Assembly (NCBI GenBank): GCA_964059195.1
Contig: CAXKWD010000002.1
Location: 151,235,042-151,299,041 of the forward strand
Length of the DNA: 64,000 nucleotides
Reading direction: 5' to 3'
DNA from: Ectobius pallidus
Taxonomy: Eukaryota > Arthropoda > Insecta > Blattodea > Ectobiidae
The position numbers and the translations under genes were made by a program. The notes beneath the pieces are model-generated. The model was not told the origin of the DNA. It worked only from the letters and a program-made list of their open reading frames with translations, and ran no database searches. Shown one piece after another: positions 46,591 through 58,892 of the stretch (position 1 is the stretch's first letter; each line of letters begins with the position of its first letter).

Positions 46591-47468
46591 AAAAGGTTGT
46601 AGAGGGAAATGTAAGGAAAACAATTTTTGACCTTAGGACTTTGTTTGGACTAGTTAGAAGGTAAACATACTAAAAGTCCCCACTCCTAGGAGGTGAGCGG
46701 AGGGCAGGAGTGCCCGTAGGAGGTCCATTTTTTAGGGTTTTCGCTTATAGCTCGGAAATTACCGGTCCTAGAGAAAGGACCGTTTGGTATAAAGTTAAAT
46801 CTGACAAAATCTGATGAAATTATCAACAAGACTGACTCCATTTTCCCGCTATTTCCCATTGTATCCGAGATATTCACGCTCAGAATTCACTAATTAAAAA
46901 ATAAATTTGCCTCACGTTTTTGCCATATTCGAGCTTCAATCTCTTAAGCCCTTCGCCCTACGAAAATGTCTTAATGAAGAAAGTTGTAGACCATTAAATT
47001 TTCTTCAAGAACATGTGTTATTTTACTACTTATCTTTAAATGTTCAAAAGTTAGAGCAACTTTAACTTTATGTGTAAATTCCGAGATTTTGCAGAAAAAC
47101 ATAACTTTCGTAATTTCCGTTATAACACTGCTCTAACAAATACATAAAAGTCAATATATACATACAGTATTTATATGTAATATTTATAGTATGTATTTAT
47201 ATGTATAAATAGTATGTACTATATATTATAAGCTGCACATAAAGAAATCACATGGATATATGTATTTATAATATATTTTCATGTATACATAGTTCTTGAA
47301 AAATAATATTGTTTGGTGTCGTTGATTACTATTTTCGACACGTCGAATCTAATGGAGCCACTCGCTCACCTCCTGGGAGTGGGGACTTTTGGTAGGTATA
47401 CCTTCTAACTAGTCCAAACAAAGTACCAAAGTAAAAATTGCATTCCTACCATTTCCCTCAACCCTTTT
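46591..47468. mobile_element. Non-autonomous TIR element, 0.88 kb
   Basis: Inverted ends of about 110 bp: AAAAGGTTGTAGAGGGAAAT at the left against AAAAGGGTTGAGGGAAAT at the right. Inside each come 'actttgtttggactagttag' and 'agtccccactcc...aggaggtgagcg'. The interior is AT-rich, including TATATG-type repeats (47150-47280), and non-coding. The target duplication is unclear. Confidence 0.75.
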
Positions 47469-47722
47469 GAACATTCATTGACTTGACTACGGGGAATAGG
47501 TACAGGAAGTTAAAGCGACCAACTCACTCCTTTCACAGAACTTCGGACAGAACTGTTATGTTTACTTTCAGTGGTATTGTATAACATTCTAATAAACGTT
47601 TGTGCCTAACTACTTTCATCTGAACAACATGGACCAAACTTTGGCATTTGGTTTTAGTGTTTTCTTCATAAAAATCAAAATGTTTTATGTCTAATACCTA
47701 TTACAAAGTAATTAGAGACGTA
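47469..47722. other. Unassigned spacer
   Basis: No recognisable gene or element between the TIR element and the Helitron. Confidence 0.4.
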
Positions 47723-48726
47723 TCTAATATATAAAATCGAAAGTGTGTATGTATGTATGTATGTATGTTTGTTCCTTATACAAATCTACATTTCTTTACC
47801 AATTTACACGACATTTTGCACACATACCCAGTTAAGCCCGGGAAGTATAGCTGTCGACATTAAAATTGAAACAAATCAGTCCTTCCCTTGAAAATTATAT
47901 AATTTCTGTGAATATTCTACTGAAAAAAATGAAATGTTGTTCAGTTCACATGGCAACAGTGAATTGTTTACTGTGATTACATAGGGCCTTGGCAACTATA
48001 TAGCCTTATGCTGGACTTTAACGAATTATGATTCCATGTAATATATTGGCGAAAATAATTACTGAAAAATGAATTACACGAAAATAAAGCACAGTGTGAT
48101 GCAGTCACATAACTTTCTCTACCCTCGACATAAGAAATATTTTCTCACTTCACATTTTGATGTAGAATAAGAGGTCGTATTGCAGGAGCAACTTAAGTGT
48201 GTGAGTATGCTATATCAGAAGTCGGTAAATAGTCAGTTATCCATAGCTGTAGGCTTTTTATTAGTTGAGATTTATCATAGGCCCTAAGCATGGGATGGAA
48301 CATTTTGAGTCCTATGCTCGCAGTATATTATGTCCCGGGTTTTAGGGGAGGAAAGTATGAAAGTGATACTGCATTTCTATTTTATTTCAGCTCCGAAACG
48401 GTTGTATGGTAACATGAGAATGAGAAATAAAATTTTCCGTCAAGTCAATACAATCTTATGTAATTTATGTTTCTTCTTATTTCAACCCCTCCCAGGCATG
48501 ATGAGTAGAAGCAACGGAATGCAGCATTCGACATCCTCTATGAACCATAAAAAGCTATATCGTTTTTTGAGGGAATAGTCTGAGTGCCATATGTTGTTCT
48601 TCCTCATTTCGAATTCTACATACATTATTATATCAGGACCTAGAGTTTCAACATCGAAAGTCCTCCATAAGTTAATTTCAAATTACAAAATACAAAGCCC
48701 GGGCGACGCCGGGCCTTTTCAGCTAG
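47723..48726 (+). mobile_element. Non-autonomous Helitron, 1004 bp
   Basis: 5' end A|TCTAATATATAAAATCG followed by a (TGTA)n tract. 3' end: hairpin GCCCGGgcgacgCCGGGC (48697-48714), then 'cttttcag' and CTAG|T. Insertion is between A and T. The interior includes a copy of the 'cacataactttctctacc' repeat (48108) shared with 7861-8690 and 49022. No Rep/helicase. Confidence 0.85.
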
Positions 48727-49149
48727 TAAATATATAAACGAATTACCATGTAAATTCAGCACATTACAAAATGCAAACTGAGAATGGCTCTTGGGTAGGG
48801 CCAACAGAGAACGAATGAAAGACTCTTACCCGTTACTCTAATATTATTTGACAGTTTAATTCCGAGAATGATTAAATTATAAATTTATAATAAATATAAA
48901 TGTTATTTAGCAGTATGAATAGTTAAAAATAAATAAATAAATAAAGGAAAACAATACCGTATCCTGAATCACGATTTATAAATATTTACAAAACCGAATA
49001 AAAGTATTTTATGTGTTACACTCACATAACTTTCTCTACCATAAGTATGGGCAATATAACTTTCTCACTTTACATTCTCATATTGAATAAAAAGCATTAT
49101 TGCAGGAAGTGCTTATTCAATTGTATCAAGAGCTCTATTAGTAATGTGG
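48727..49149. other. Unassigned DNA with a Helitron-interior repeat
   Basis: AT-rich. 49022-49110 repeats about 90 bp found inside the Helitron at 48108-48200 ('cataactttctctacc', 'tttctcactt', 'attgcagga'). Confidence 0.5.
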
Positions 49150-49800
49150 TTTTGACGAAGACGTCAAAGGTGATTGGGTGGATTGGGAGGGGAAGTGATG
49201 ACGTCACGGAGGGGAGGAGGGTCCCGAGGAGAAGTGATGACGTCATGGCTATGACGTCACGGAGGGGAGTGAGGCGAGGCTTACGTAATGGTCACGTGAT
49301 TCAAAATGGCTGACCAAGCGCGCGATTCAAATTTGGAAATTCATAATGGCGGTAAATTTGGAAATTGTATATTACAAAATCAAAATGGCGACGTTTGCGG
49401 TTCCTATTGCAAATGGCGGTCCAAGCGCGCGATTCAAATTTGGATATTCAAAATGACGCTCAATTTAAAATTGTAATTGGTAGAAGGTGGGGGATTTGAA
49501 CGTTTAAAATGGTGGAAAATTTGGAAATTGTATGTTGGTTGAAGGCGGGGATTTGAAAATTCAAGATGGTTGAATGTGCACGATATGAAATTGAATATTA
49601 CAATTGAAAATGGTGGTAATGCAAGATGACGACAGAAGTGGACTGGGAGAGGAAGGTGGATTGCTTACGTAAGAGGTGGATTGGGAGGGGAAGGTGGATT
49701 CCTTACGTCAGAGGTGGATTAGGAGGGGAAGGTGGATTGCTTACGTCAGGGGTGGATAGGGATGACGTCACGGTCTACGTCATGATTCAATATGGAAGAT
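49150..49800 (+). repeat. CRE / AAAATGGCGG motif-dense repeat array
   Basis: Three perfect TGACGTCA palindromes (49199-49206, 49238-49245, 49252-49259), a fourth at 49763-49770, several TTACGTCA/TTACGTAA variants (49265-49750) and a CACGTG near 49294. Between 49300 and 49630 there are about nine degenerate copies of 'caaaatggcgg' spaced 30-60 bp, each after 'attcaaatttggaaatt'-like sequence. TGACGTCA is the CREB/ATF site and AAAATGGCGG resembles a YY1/Pho site. 49660-49750 has three units of 'ggaggggaaggtggattncttacgt'. No gene. Confidence 0.7.
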
Positions 49801-52260
49801 TTAAAAATATATTTCAATTTTATGTCTTTTTGAATGAAATCATCACAGATGCGACAGGAAGCGTTTACACAACGAACTATGACGCTAATTCCAAGAGACG
49901 CAGCGATAGCAATATTTTAAGCCTTCATACATTTTTATAATTGTGACAACGGTAGATTTTAAACGTGTGGAATTATACAAGATATTTTGCTAACATAAGC
50001 TAGCGCATAAGATGTTAATTTCCCTAAAACAGCGTTTTTCCGGCCCTGGGATCGACTCAGCCTCGGTTTGGTTACTGGCGCACAAGTTAAAACAATAATT
50101 TTCGCTATGGTCCTTTAAAGGCGACCGTTGCGTAAGGATGATAATCTACACCTCATTCCCTACAGATCTTTATGGACTATAGTTGATAATTATATGTTAT
50201 ACGTTATTAATCAATTTGCGTAGAGGTTTTGAAAAGCCGATATTGTATTTTATATGTGGGTCTTAAACCAATGTAGTACAGATTTCTGCTGAGTTAAGCT
50301 AATCTTGGTGGATAAGATTTCAGTTGACGTAGGCACAGTAGTACGCTTATTGCTTACTCGCGTGTTACATCTTCATTCAGTGAGATTTATCTCTTTAAAT
50401 TTTAAATACCCATTAAATATACGTTATGTCATATCACGGATACTCAATTCATTTCAGACTTGATTCAATATACCTTGTATGTTAATTTATTAATCTTTGT
50501 GTATAATACACAATACAAATTTTTATGTCCATTGGTTTTATTAATCAATTGTTTCATTCACCGTTCTGAATAACGCAGCGAACGGTCTTGTTTAAAATGG
50601 TAAATTTATGTTTAATAAAAATACAATGTTTTTGCTAATCTAAGGATACGTATAATATTACACTTTTCCTTAAAATGATTTGAGGATGGGGATTCAATAT
50701 TTTATTTTTGGAACACCAGAAACGTACATTTTCTACAAGTAAGCAAAAATCGTAGGCTTCATCGGGAATTATTCAGACGTGCCTCGAGAAAAGACTTTAC
50801 ATGTGCTGATCGGAATTGAATATCAAATTACTGCTGATTTTGTGCCCCCTTGCGGGTAGGCACGATTTACGTACGGGAAGCTAAACGTACGGTTTTGGAA
50901 TGTAGCTTGGTTCCGACCATTTTTAACCAAATCAGTTAACACCCTGCTAAACTCTTCATACTGGGTCCCATTATCCCTATATACAAAATCTGAAAAATGG
51001 CTTTGAACCATACAGGAAAGTGACTGGATGACTATAATTATCAGGAAAATTCTTATTGAAAGATTTAGTAACAGATTTGTTCAGCTAAATCAGACCTAAC
51101 ATAGATCCAAGTTATTTAACTCTTTAGATTCTCAGTAAAATCTATATACAGAACAATAAATAGTAATAAATATACTTAAAAACCCATACGTACAAACAGT
51201 AATTATGCATCAATTTTCAATTAATAATCACGACCATGAAATTCTAGAATAGGTATATTCATTTATGCCTTAGAGAAAATTCTTAAATGGAAAAGTATTT
51301 GTTAAAGGTTTATTTATTTGAAATGGGATCACTCTATATCCATGAAGAAATCCTAGATACTGTATTTATCCTAAAATTCTTTAGTCTTATAAAAATAGAA
51401 CTTTGAATCACTATATTTATCCTGAAATTCTTTAGTCTTCTAAAAATATAACTTTAAATCCAAAACATCAGTGTTCCAGAAAATTCCACTTCTTATTCTG
51501 ATCTAGATATCACCCTGTATATATCTGTATATATATAAAAAAACAGCAGATGCTAAATTTATCTAGAACATACTTTGCTTATAATATTACACCATTCTGT
51601 CAAAGAAGACAGTATCTCAGAAAAATGCAATTCCTATTCCTATCCCCTAATTGAAGCTGGAATTTAAATCACCCTGTATTTCCTACATACCCTGTACAAA
51701 TACTTCACTATTTCTTATATCTTGATTCCTTTCATACATTTTGTACTCTGGCCTGAAATCTGTACGAATCATGATTTATCTGTAAGGTGCTGGCTGGCTG
51801 TACTCCAAATACTTTAAACATTAATTTAGAATATCTATTAGAAAAGCTTGAACTACCAGAGAACTGGATAGCGAGAATAAACGGACGGACTGACGAGTAA
51901 AGAATGTGTGATACATGACAAATTTCTGTATTACTATTTGTGGGCGAGAATTTCCAATGCCAAACAACGAACCCGAAAATACTGAATAATTTAGAAGTTA
52001 ATCAGAACACTACATGCTTTACGAAATTTAGAAGTCGAAATAGGTGAGATGTGAATTGCCAAAAATAATTTATAATGTGAATATCAAAACATATAAAGGA
52101 ACAATCTCACCAAGCAGAAAAGAAGTTGCATTCCTCGTCTGCAGACACGCCCACCAGATCACTACTTTATTGCACTACATACTTGCTCCGGCAAAGTCGG
52201 CTCCCAACTGCCGATCTCGGCAACCGCTCTCCAGGACCCTTCCGGCGCGTACCGCGTTCA
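49801..52260. other. Long stretch without a recognised gene
   Basis: About 2.4 kb of AT-rich DNA. The minus-strand ORF at 50823-51011 and the plus-strand ORFs at 52044-52326 have no known motif. 51350-51480 contains a partial duplication ('tatttatcctgaaattctttagtctt'). Confidence 0.5.
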
Positions 52261-52269
52261 CAAATAACC

Positions 52270-52303
52270 CCGAGTAACCAGTGGTTAACCAGTGGTTACT
52301 CGG
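52270..52303. repeat. Near-perfect short palindrome
   Basis: CCGAGTAACCAGTGG, TTAA, CCAGTGGTTACTCGG: arms of 15 bp around TTAA with a single mismatched pair. It also reads as a tandem AACCAGTGGTT. Confidence 0.8.
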
Positions 52304-52419
52304 ACGCACAAAACATTTTAATATAAAGTTTTTAGTGTTCCAGAAACACACTAGGAGCGCTGTTTATACAGCTTTGAGCCGAATTCACGGCTCAATTTCA
52401 ACGAAATGTTACTGAGTCA

Positions 52420-52739
52420 TCATTTTTTCAAGCCTCCTTTCATCGTATACATGGAATAATTTTATCCCGTTGCGAGGCTAAGTTCAGAGCGTCATCATCA
52501 TTTTTAAGCTTCTTTCATCTTATTGTTGGAATAATTTTATTCCGTTGCGAGGCTAAATTCATAGCGTCACTATATAAAGCGTTATCATCATCATTTTTTA
52601 AGCTTCCTTTCACGTTAATGGTGGATTAATTTTCTACCGTTGCGAGGCTACTTTATTGCGTCACTATATAAATCAATGATGTCACGCATTAAGCTCACTT
52701 CCTATCAGATCGTCATCGAATACTGATCTCTTCGTAAAA
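52420..52739 (+). promoter_or_regulatory. Repeated TATA promoter of the C2H2/PolB gene
   Basis: Three degenerate units of about 85-105 bp share 'ggaataattttnnnccgttgcgaggcta' split by variation, then 'tcatagcgtcac'. The last two end in TATATAAA (52571-52578 and 52665-52672). The final unit is followed by a TCAG initiator-like site (52705) and the first ATG at 52740. The arrangement suggests a promoter expanded by tandem duplication. Confidence 0.55.
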
Positions 52740-53035
52740 ATGGAAAGCATCAACTTTGCCCAATGCTCCGAATGTGATGCAAAATTTAGGCCTGAATAGA
52801 CATATCAACACACACCATAAGAAGTCTGAGTATAAATGTGACACCTGTGGTGTGATATTTACTTGCAGTGATGTATTAAAATGACACGTCCTTAATACTC
52901 ATTCCGTCGTTATCTTCACCTGTAAAATTTGAAATGCAACTTTCAAGACGGCAAGATATTTGGCCGATCATATGCAGATTCTGTATCATCCCTGGAAGAA
53001 GGTGGAACTCAGGGACATTGAGATATATACCAACA
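52740..53035 (+). pseudogene. C2H2 zinc-finger exon, broken
   Basis: From ATG at 52740: three C2H2 fingers can be traced, the first 'CSECDAKF' with 'LNRHINTHH' one base out of frame, the second 'YKCDTCGVIFTCSDVLK', stop, 'HVLNTH', and the third with Cys replaced by a TGA and ending 'ARYLADHMQILYH'. Zinc fingers like these precede PolB in many arthropod Polinton-derived genes; they would bind nucleic acid. Stops and a frameshift rule out function in this copy. Confidence 0.7.
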
Positions 53036-53143
53036 CCGGTCGCTTCCATCTACCAACGGCTAGCGGGGACGGATGAGTCCGACATGTAGCGCGCACATCC
53101 CATCCTATTATGCCGAGAGGGGAAGCCGAACCTTCCGGTGTAC

Positions 53144-53475
53144 AGACACAGGTATGTAGCAAAATTATTATCATTTTGCTGATTAAAGCAAGACATAAAA
53201 CGTAATATTATTTTTTTCTTATAGTACATTGAATAAAACTCAATATTATTTTTCCTTGTTATAGATTGTGAGTTCATTCACTGTGGACGTTATGCACCCT
53301 TCATCCACACATCCAAATGTTGGACTATACCAATCCGGGGTGTCTGGTACACAACCACAAGTATGTAGTGAGATTATTATTTCACTGATTAAAAACGAGA
53401 CATAAAACGTAATATTATTTTTCTTATAGTACATAGAATAAAACTCAATATTATTTCTTCGTTTGTTGCTTAATC
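53144..53475 (+). repeat. Tandemly duplicated intron-like segments
   Basis: 'caggtatgtag...' through 'cataaaacgtaatattattttt', 'cttatagtacat' and 'gaataaaactcaatattatt' occurs at 53148-53262 and again at 53359-53455. Each begins with a splice-donor-like GTATGT and holds acceptor-like TTATAG. A third donor-acceptor pair is at 53534-53623 (GTATGT to TATTGCAG). A duplicated small exon with its intron is the simplest reading. Confidence 0.6.
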
Positions 53476-53623
53476 CAGAGGCCAACCGCCAGTCACGACC
53501 TAGCGTTATCATGCATACGCGAGATATTCTGTAGGTATGTACAATGAAATATCGCAGTAGCCTAATATTCCATCCGCTTACGTAAGTCACGATTGCTAAT
53601 GTTGCTGTTTTTCGATATTGCAG

Positions 53624-56600
53624 AAGCAAGGTGGAATGGATCGCGCCGCTGGAGCCGACACACCATCGGCAGATACATGTGAGTTTTTACCTATTGAAAC
53701 AGCATTCAGGTCCCGACTGGAAATGTACGCCGTGAAAAATTTCCCAGCCGGCGATATAGATTCAATCCTATCGTCGTGTAATCATAAAATTGAGATCCCT
53801 TTCAGACTCATTGTTAAAGTTTACAGCAATCAAATTCAATATTTTCATAGAATGTGAATTTCATTATTTAATGTTAAATTCTTGCTCGAGAAATTTTAAA
53901 ACTAAAAACGAATCTCTGCTCAAAACCTCTAATACACATGAAGTAGTATCTAGCCACAATGCTAAAATTCAAACTGTGATGGAGAGTAGCGAATTAAGGG
54001 GCTCTGGATGGGTATACAATAAAATCCACAAAATTTACATTCCTGTGAATGAATACATGCCATTTGCGGTACGTGGCCACATGATCCTCCCTGAAAGATT
54101 TCAGCATCTTAATTCATTAATCAACATTCAAAATGATGATGACCCCTGTTCCAAGTATTGTGTTTTTTCAAAATTTCTGGATTCCGGTAAGGAAATGTGG
54201 GTTAACTATCTTACCAGGCCCGAATTGAGCGATAAGTACGACTGGAAGTGCGTAAAAAATCCCGTATCAATTCATGATATTGACAAGTTTCCAAAAATAA
54301 ATAATATTTCAATTTCACATTTCACATTTCGTGTTTCCTATCAAAATTGTTAAAAATGAGCTAGCCGACCATAGAAATCTTTTGTATGTTTGCAATGAAG
54401 AAAATTTACGTTACGTTGTCATTTCGGATTTCGATGCTTTCCTAAGGCTTTTGTGACAATTCACGGTCATCAGATCAGAGTGTGTAAACGGTGTTTTACG
54501 CATTTCGAATCGTACGCTAGCGAATCTCCAGATGAAAGACTGGCTAACATCTAGCGTTATGCAATTCTTTAACACCTGTCAGATGTGAAATTCCTAAACA
54601 TTCTGAAGTTGTATCTAATATTCATGAATATTCGCAAAAGATCAGATTCGTCATCTATGCGGACTTCGAATGTTTATTGGAACCGATTTCAGGGTGTTTG
54701 GGAGATCCGCAGAAAAGTTGGACCGCTCCTTACCAGAAATATAAAACGTTTAGCTATTATTATTTCGTCAAAGATGCTGAGAGCACATATTCTCAATTGA
54801 GATTGTTTAGAGGGGAGGACGCGAGCATGGAGTTTACGCGCTCACTCGTTGCTGATGTAAAAGAAATTGATAAAATATTAAATAGTGTAAATAAGCCCAT
54901 CACCCTTCTAACAGAAGATGAAATTAGAGTATATAATAGTGCCACTATTTGTCACATGTGGGGCGAGGTGACTTTACCTATGAGAAATACAAGGTATGGG
55001 ATCATTGCCATGTCAGTGGTCTGTCTAGAAGGGACGCCCACAGAAATTTCAATTTAAATTGTAGAAATCAAGGATTTGTCCCTATGGCACTGCATAACTT
55101 ATCTAACTATGATGCACATTTTATTGTGAAAAAACTAGGATTCGATCAGAATAGAATCAATGCTATTTCCAATACACGAGAAAATTATATAACATTCTGT
55201 AAATTTATTCCCTCCTCCTATTTGAAAAGAGGAGGTATGGAGTTGACATTTGTAGATTCGTTTCGGTTTATGTCCACCCGCCTGGAAAAGCTAGCAATCA
55301 ATCTGCCCAAGGATAAATTTATAGAAACCTTAAAAGTGTTTGGTGAAAACGCCGATTTGGTGTGTCGCAAGGGTGTGTGTCCCTACGACTACGTCACCTC
55401 ATTTGAAATTTTGAAGGAGAAGAAATTACCGCCGAAAGAGGCATTTTTACAATAGACTTCCGAATGAGGACGTCTCTGACCAAGACTACTCTCACGCGAG
55501 GAATGTCTGGAATTCATTTTCGATTAACTCATTAGGTGAATGTTCAGACCTGCATTTGAAAACTGATGTTTTGATTTTAACCGACGGCTTTGAAAATTTT
55601 AGACAAATGTGTTTTGATACGTATGGGATGGATTGTTAGAAGAGTTCCAGGCTTTGCATATTCTGCAATGTTAAAGTACACGAAGGTAAAATTACCGCTG
55701 TTAACCGATATAGATATGATTCAGATGTTCGAGCGCAGAATAAGAGAAGTTATTTGTCAATATGTTACAAGGCACGCTAACGCAGACAATGAGATGTGTG
55801 AAGATTGTGACGCGTCGGCAAAAAATCGTTTCTGTATTATGTAGACGCCAATAACCCTTACGGTTATGCAATGTCGCAGGCATTGCCATCAGATGAAATT
55901 CGCTGGCTCGACAAGGATGAGATAGCTTCGTTTGATGTCATGTCCATACCGGTATATTCTAAATTAGGCTACTTACTTGAGGTCGACATTGAGTATCCAG
56001 ACCATCTCTACGAAGCTCGTTCAGATCTGCCCTTTTGTCCAGAAATGAAAATTTCATCAGAAAGTAAAAAAAAACTTTTGACCACTCTTGATCATAAACA
56101 ATATTACAGTGTTTTGCAGATGACAAACAGTTTGTCTTTCTTCTTGCTTAGATACGCGGTCCAATCAGAGACGGCGAGACGGAGGGAAGACTCTAACTGC
56201 TAGCGGCGCTTGTAAGCTCGTACACGTAATTGGCGGTGTAGGATCTGCTTCTCATTTGAAAAATAGTGTATGTTGCTCACTGTTCTGTTCTTATGCAAGA
56301 AATGCAATACGGTCTGAGGATAACCAAGATCCACAGAGCTATTGAATTTCAACAAAGCTGCTGGTTGAAACCTTACATTGACGGCCAAGCGTTCGGCTGC
56401 AGGAAAACATTTTGAAAAAAGTTTTTTCAAATTAATGAATAAAACTTTTTTGCAAAACTATGAAAATGTAAGAAAACGTATACATTGTAGGCTTGTATCG
56501 AATGAGAAAGAAGTTCGAAAGCTTGTAGATAAATGTAGTTTTATGGACAGAACAATTTTTAGCGAAAACTTGGTTGGTATCCAACTTGCTAAAACTAATC

Positions 56601-57050
56601 TAGTTTTTGACAAAGCAATCTATGTTGGCATGTCTATTTTGGAAATTTCGAAAACTAGAATGTATGAGTACCATTATGATACAATGAGAAATTAGTATAA
56701 AGAAGGAATGAAATTATGTTACATTGACACTGACAGTTTTATCTATAAACTTGAAACGGATGAGCTCTTCCGCGATATAATGCATTTCAGAGATGAGCTG
56801 GATACGAACATCCTTTGTATTCAATCGAAAAGAAGGCTGTGCTCGGAAAATTCAAATACGAAGGAGCTGGTCACTCCATAAAGGCGTTCGTAGGTCTGCG
56901 AGCGAATATGTACGCTATAAAATATATTGATATGGCAACCAAAGAAATTGAAAGGTGTTAAGAAAAACGTCATTGACAAGGATGTCAACTTTGACATTGT
57001 TTAGAGCGACAAAGCGCACCATAATTTTACTACTGCTTAACCAATGTACA
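53624..57050 (+). pseudogene. Polinton-type DNA polymerase B, degraded
   Basis: The N-terminal region (53630-54353) has 'GSGWVYNKIHKIYIPVNEY' and 'DPCSKYCVFSKFL', typical of arthropod Polinton-type PolB proteins. 3'-5' exonuclease: 'YADFEC' (Exo I, Asp at 54662 and Glu at 54668) and 'HNLSNYDAHFIV' (Exo II, about 55093-55128). Polymerase motif A-like: 'YVDANNPYGYAMSQALP' (about 55838-55888). Motif B region: 'KLMNKTF' then 'ENVRKR' (56429-56480). Motif C: YIDTDSF (56720-56740). At least eight frameshifts or stops and a MITE (56107-56268) interrupt it; the C-terminus fades after 'GLRANMYAIKYID' (about 56900-56935). No capsid, integrase, protease or ATPase genes are nearby. Confidence 0.85.
56107..56268 (+). 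mobile_element. Tc1/mariner-type MITE in PolB pseudogene
   Basis: The same 162 bp element as 494-655, with TA on both sides (56105-56106 and 56269-56270). It splits PolB between motif A and motif B. Its right terminal repeat has AGTG where the others have ACTG. Confidence 0.8.
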
Positions 57051-57194
57051 TCAGTGTGGTATGTTAGATCCCCATAGTCGACATAATTTTCTTCTGGAAA
57101 CGCCTGAAACATTCTTTAAACCCCGAGCTCGAATATAGTCGACCAGAGCAAATACTATTTTCATCAAATCCTAAAACTACAAAACCTTTTAACA

Positions 57195-57990
57195 TAATGC
57201 CTGCTGATGAATCAGGCAGTGAAATTTTGCCAGTGGTATACCTGCATACTATTCAATAATTGTTACAGCACCAACATTTTCCCCCGCATAGATGGGGCAC
57301 CATCAGTGCAAAATGCTACTGAATTCTCGAAATGTCAATATAGTTTTCCTGTTACAGTCTTCTTGACATTTTCTGCGAACTCCTTCACCAGTTGTTCTTC
57401 CTTACATTGAACACAAATCAGCTAGCTCCTCTGTCACTTCAAAATTCCTGTTTTCGCCTCTAACATACATTAAAAGGTATGCAGTGTTTTTCACGTCGGT
57501 ACTTTCATCCATAAAAGCGAATAATTCACTAGCTAATTTTTGCAGGTTATCTTTAAGACCCTCAGCAATATCAGCCACTCTGCGCTGAACAGTCATACGG
57601 GACAAACTGATATTTTCAAAGTTATTTTTCGTATCAGGGCACATTTTTGATACGGTAATCATAAGACACTTTTTTATCAACTCTCCCTCGGTAAATGATT
57701 TGCCAGCACAAACTATTTCTTGTGATATTTTTAAACTTACCTTCGTGGCAACTTCATTTGCAGATGTCACTTCTTTGAAGGCTTGTGGCTTGCCACTGAG
57801 AACTTTCAATAACTTTGCTGTTTTTATTTGTTTTTCACGTGCATCAAACTTGCCTAGGTTAGGATGTTTCGATTCAAAATGACGTCTCAGATTTTACTGT
57901 TCCGTCACAGCGACATATTCCCAGCAAACAAGGCACACTATTTCTCCTTCAACAACGTAAACAAATTTTTGTTTGTTCTCTCAGGGTTAA
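57195..57990 (-). pseudogene. BED-finger hAT transposase, N-terminal half
   Basis: On the minus strand, a BED-like finger ('CLVCWEYVAV', stop, 'NLRRHFESKHP', about 57850-57960) precedes an open 135-residue frame (57809-57402). That frame contains 'MTVQRRVADIAEGLKDNLQ', 'FAFMDESTDVKNTAYLLMYVR' (the first catalytic Asp region) and 'NFEVTEELADLCSM'. A further fragment near 57260-57300 resembles 'DGAPSM'. This is the ZBED/GTF2IRD2-like hAT family. The C-terminal half is absent, replaced by the PolB side. Confidence 0.8.
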
Positions 57991-58892
57991 ATGCTCGATG
58001 TTCGGAATCTTATTTTACGCTTTTTACTTAAGCTCATCGTGTCGAGTGGAAATGTAACTAATGAAAAACTTACAATAATGCAAGCTTTTTGCAATGAACT
58101 GCTCCACAGACAGTGCAACCAATCACTGCAGCTGCACTGCCAAAACCAGTCGAGGCACGGCCAGCTTTAGGTAATACAGTAAATAGGATAATATGTTCTC
58201 GTTTGTAGACATTAAGTAGGCCGTTATCACGGAGAAGTAATTTTGCATTTCCCCGCAGCGACACTAGCGCTAATATAACTTCCAAGCCGTGGTCAAGCGA
58301 AACATTCCATTTGAAGTGATCGTAATAATTAATTATTACTAAATATGGCCGTGGGAGTAACTCCAAGTGCAATCTTTTTTTCGAGTTGAAAGAAATACAA
58401 CTGTCATTATGATCACATGAAAATAAACATAGAAAGTCTTTAAAAAATTTAATTTGAGCTAGATGTAAAAGTCTTATTCCCGTATCCTATATATTAAATA
58501 AAATAATTTTAATCAGTCAGACGGGCCAACGCGGGCCGTATGTTGTGGAGGTTTGGGATAGATGGTAGCTGCGAATATATTGAATAAGAAAATGTGGTCC
58601 TCCATCTTGAGAGTTTGCCTTGAGATTAACAACCTCACACAGTAAGAAATATTGTCAAGAAAGTCTTACTTGATTTACTGATTCTGTCAGTGTAAAATTC
58701 TCGGGAAGAATAATGTCCCTCGTTCGGATCTCCGGGTAGGAACTATGCAGAAAGTATTTTCGATGGCTGCAGGAATGTCGGATTGGAAATTAATACAGAA
58801 AAACTGAGTATAGTACATGGTTATGAAATATCAAAATTATGTGCTACAAAATATTGGAATAGCCGGTAAATCGTTCGAAGAAGTTAAGAATT
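57991..58892. other. Unassigned DNA
   Basis: No recognisable gene. The minus-strand ORF at 58070-58372 has no known motif. Confidence 0.45.

Noticed and set aside
53624..57050. A complete Polinton or integrated virus
   Set aside because: Only the C2H2 and PolB parts are seen; no capsid, ATPase, protease or integrase motif occurs on either side and no long terminal repeats bound it.
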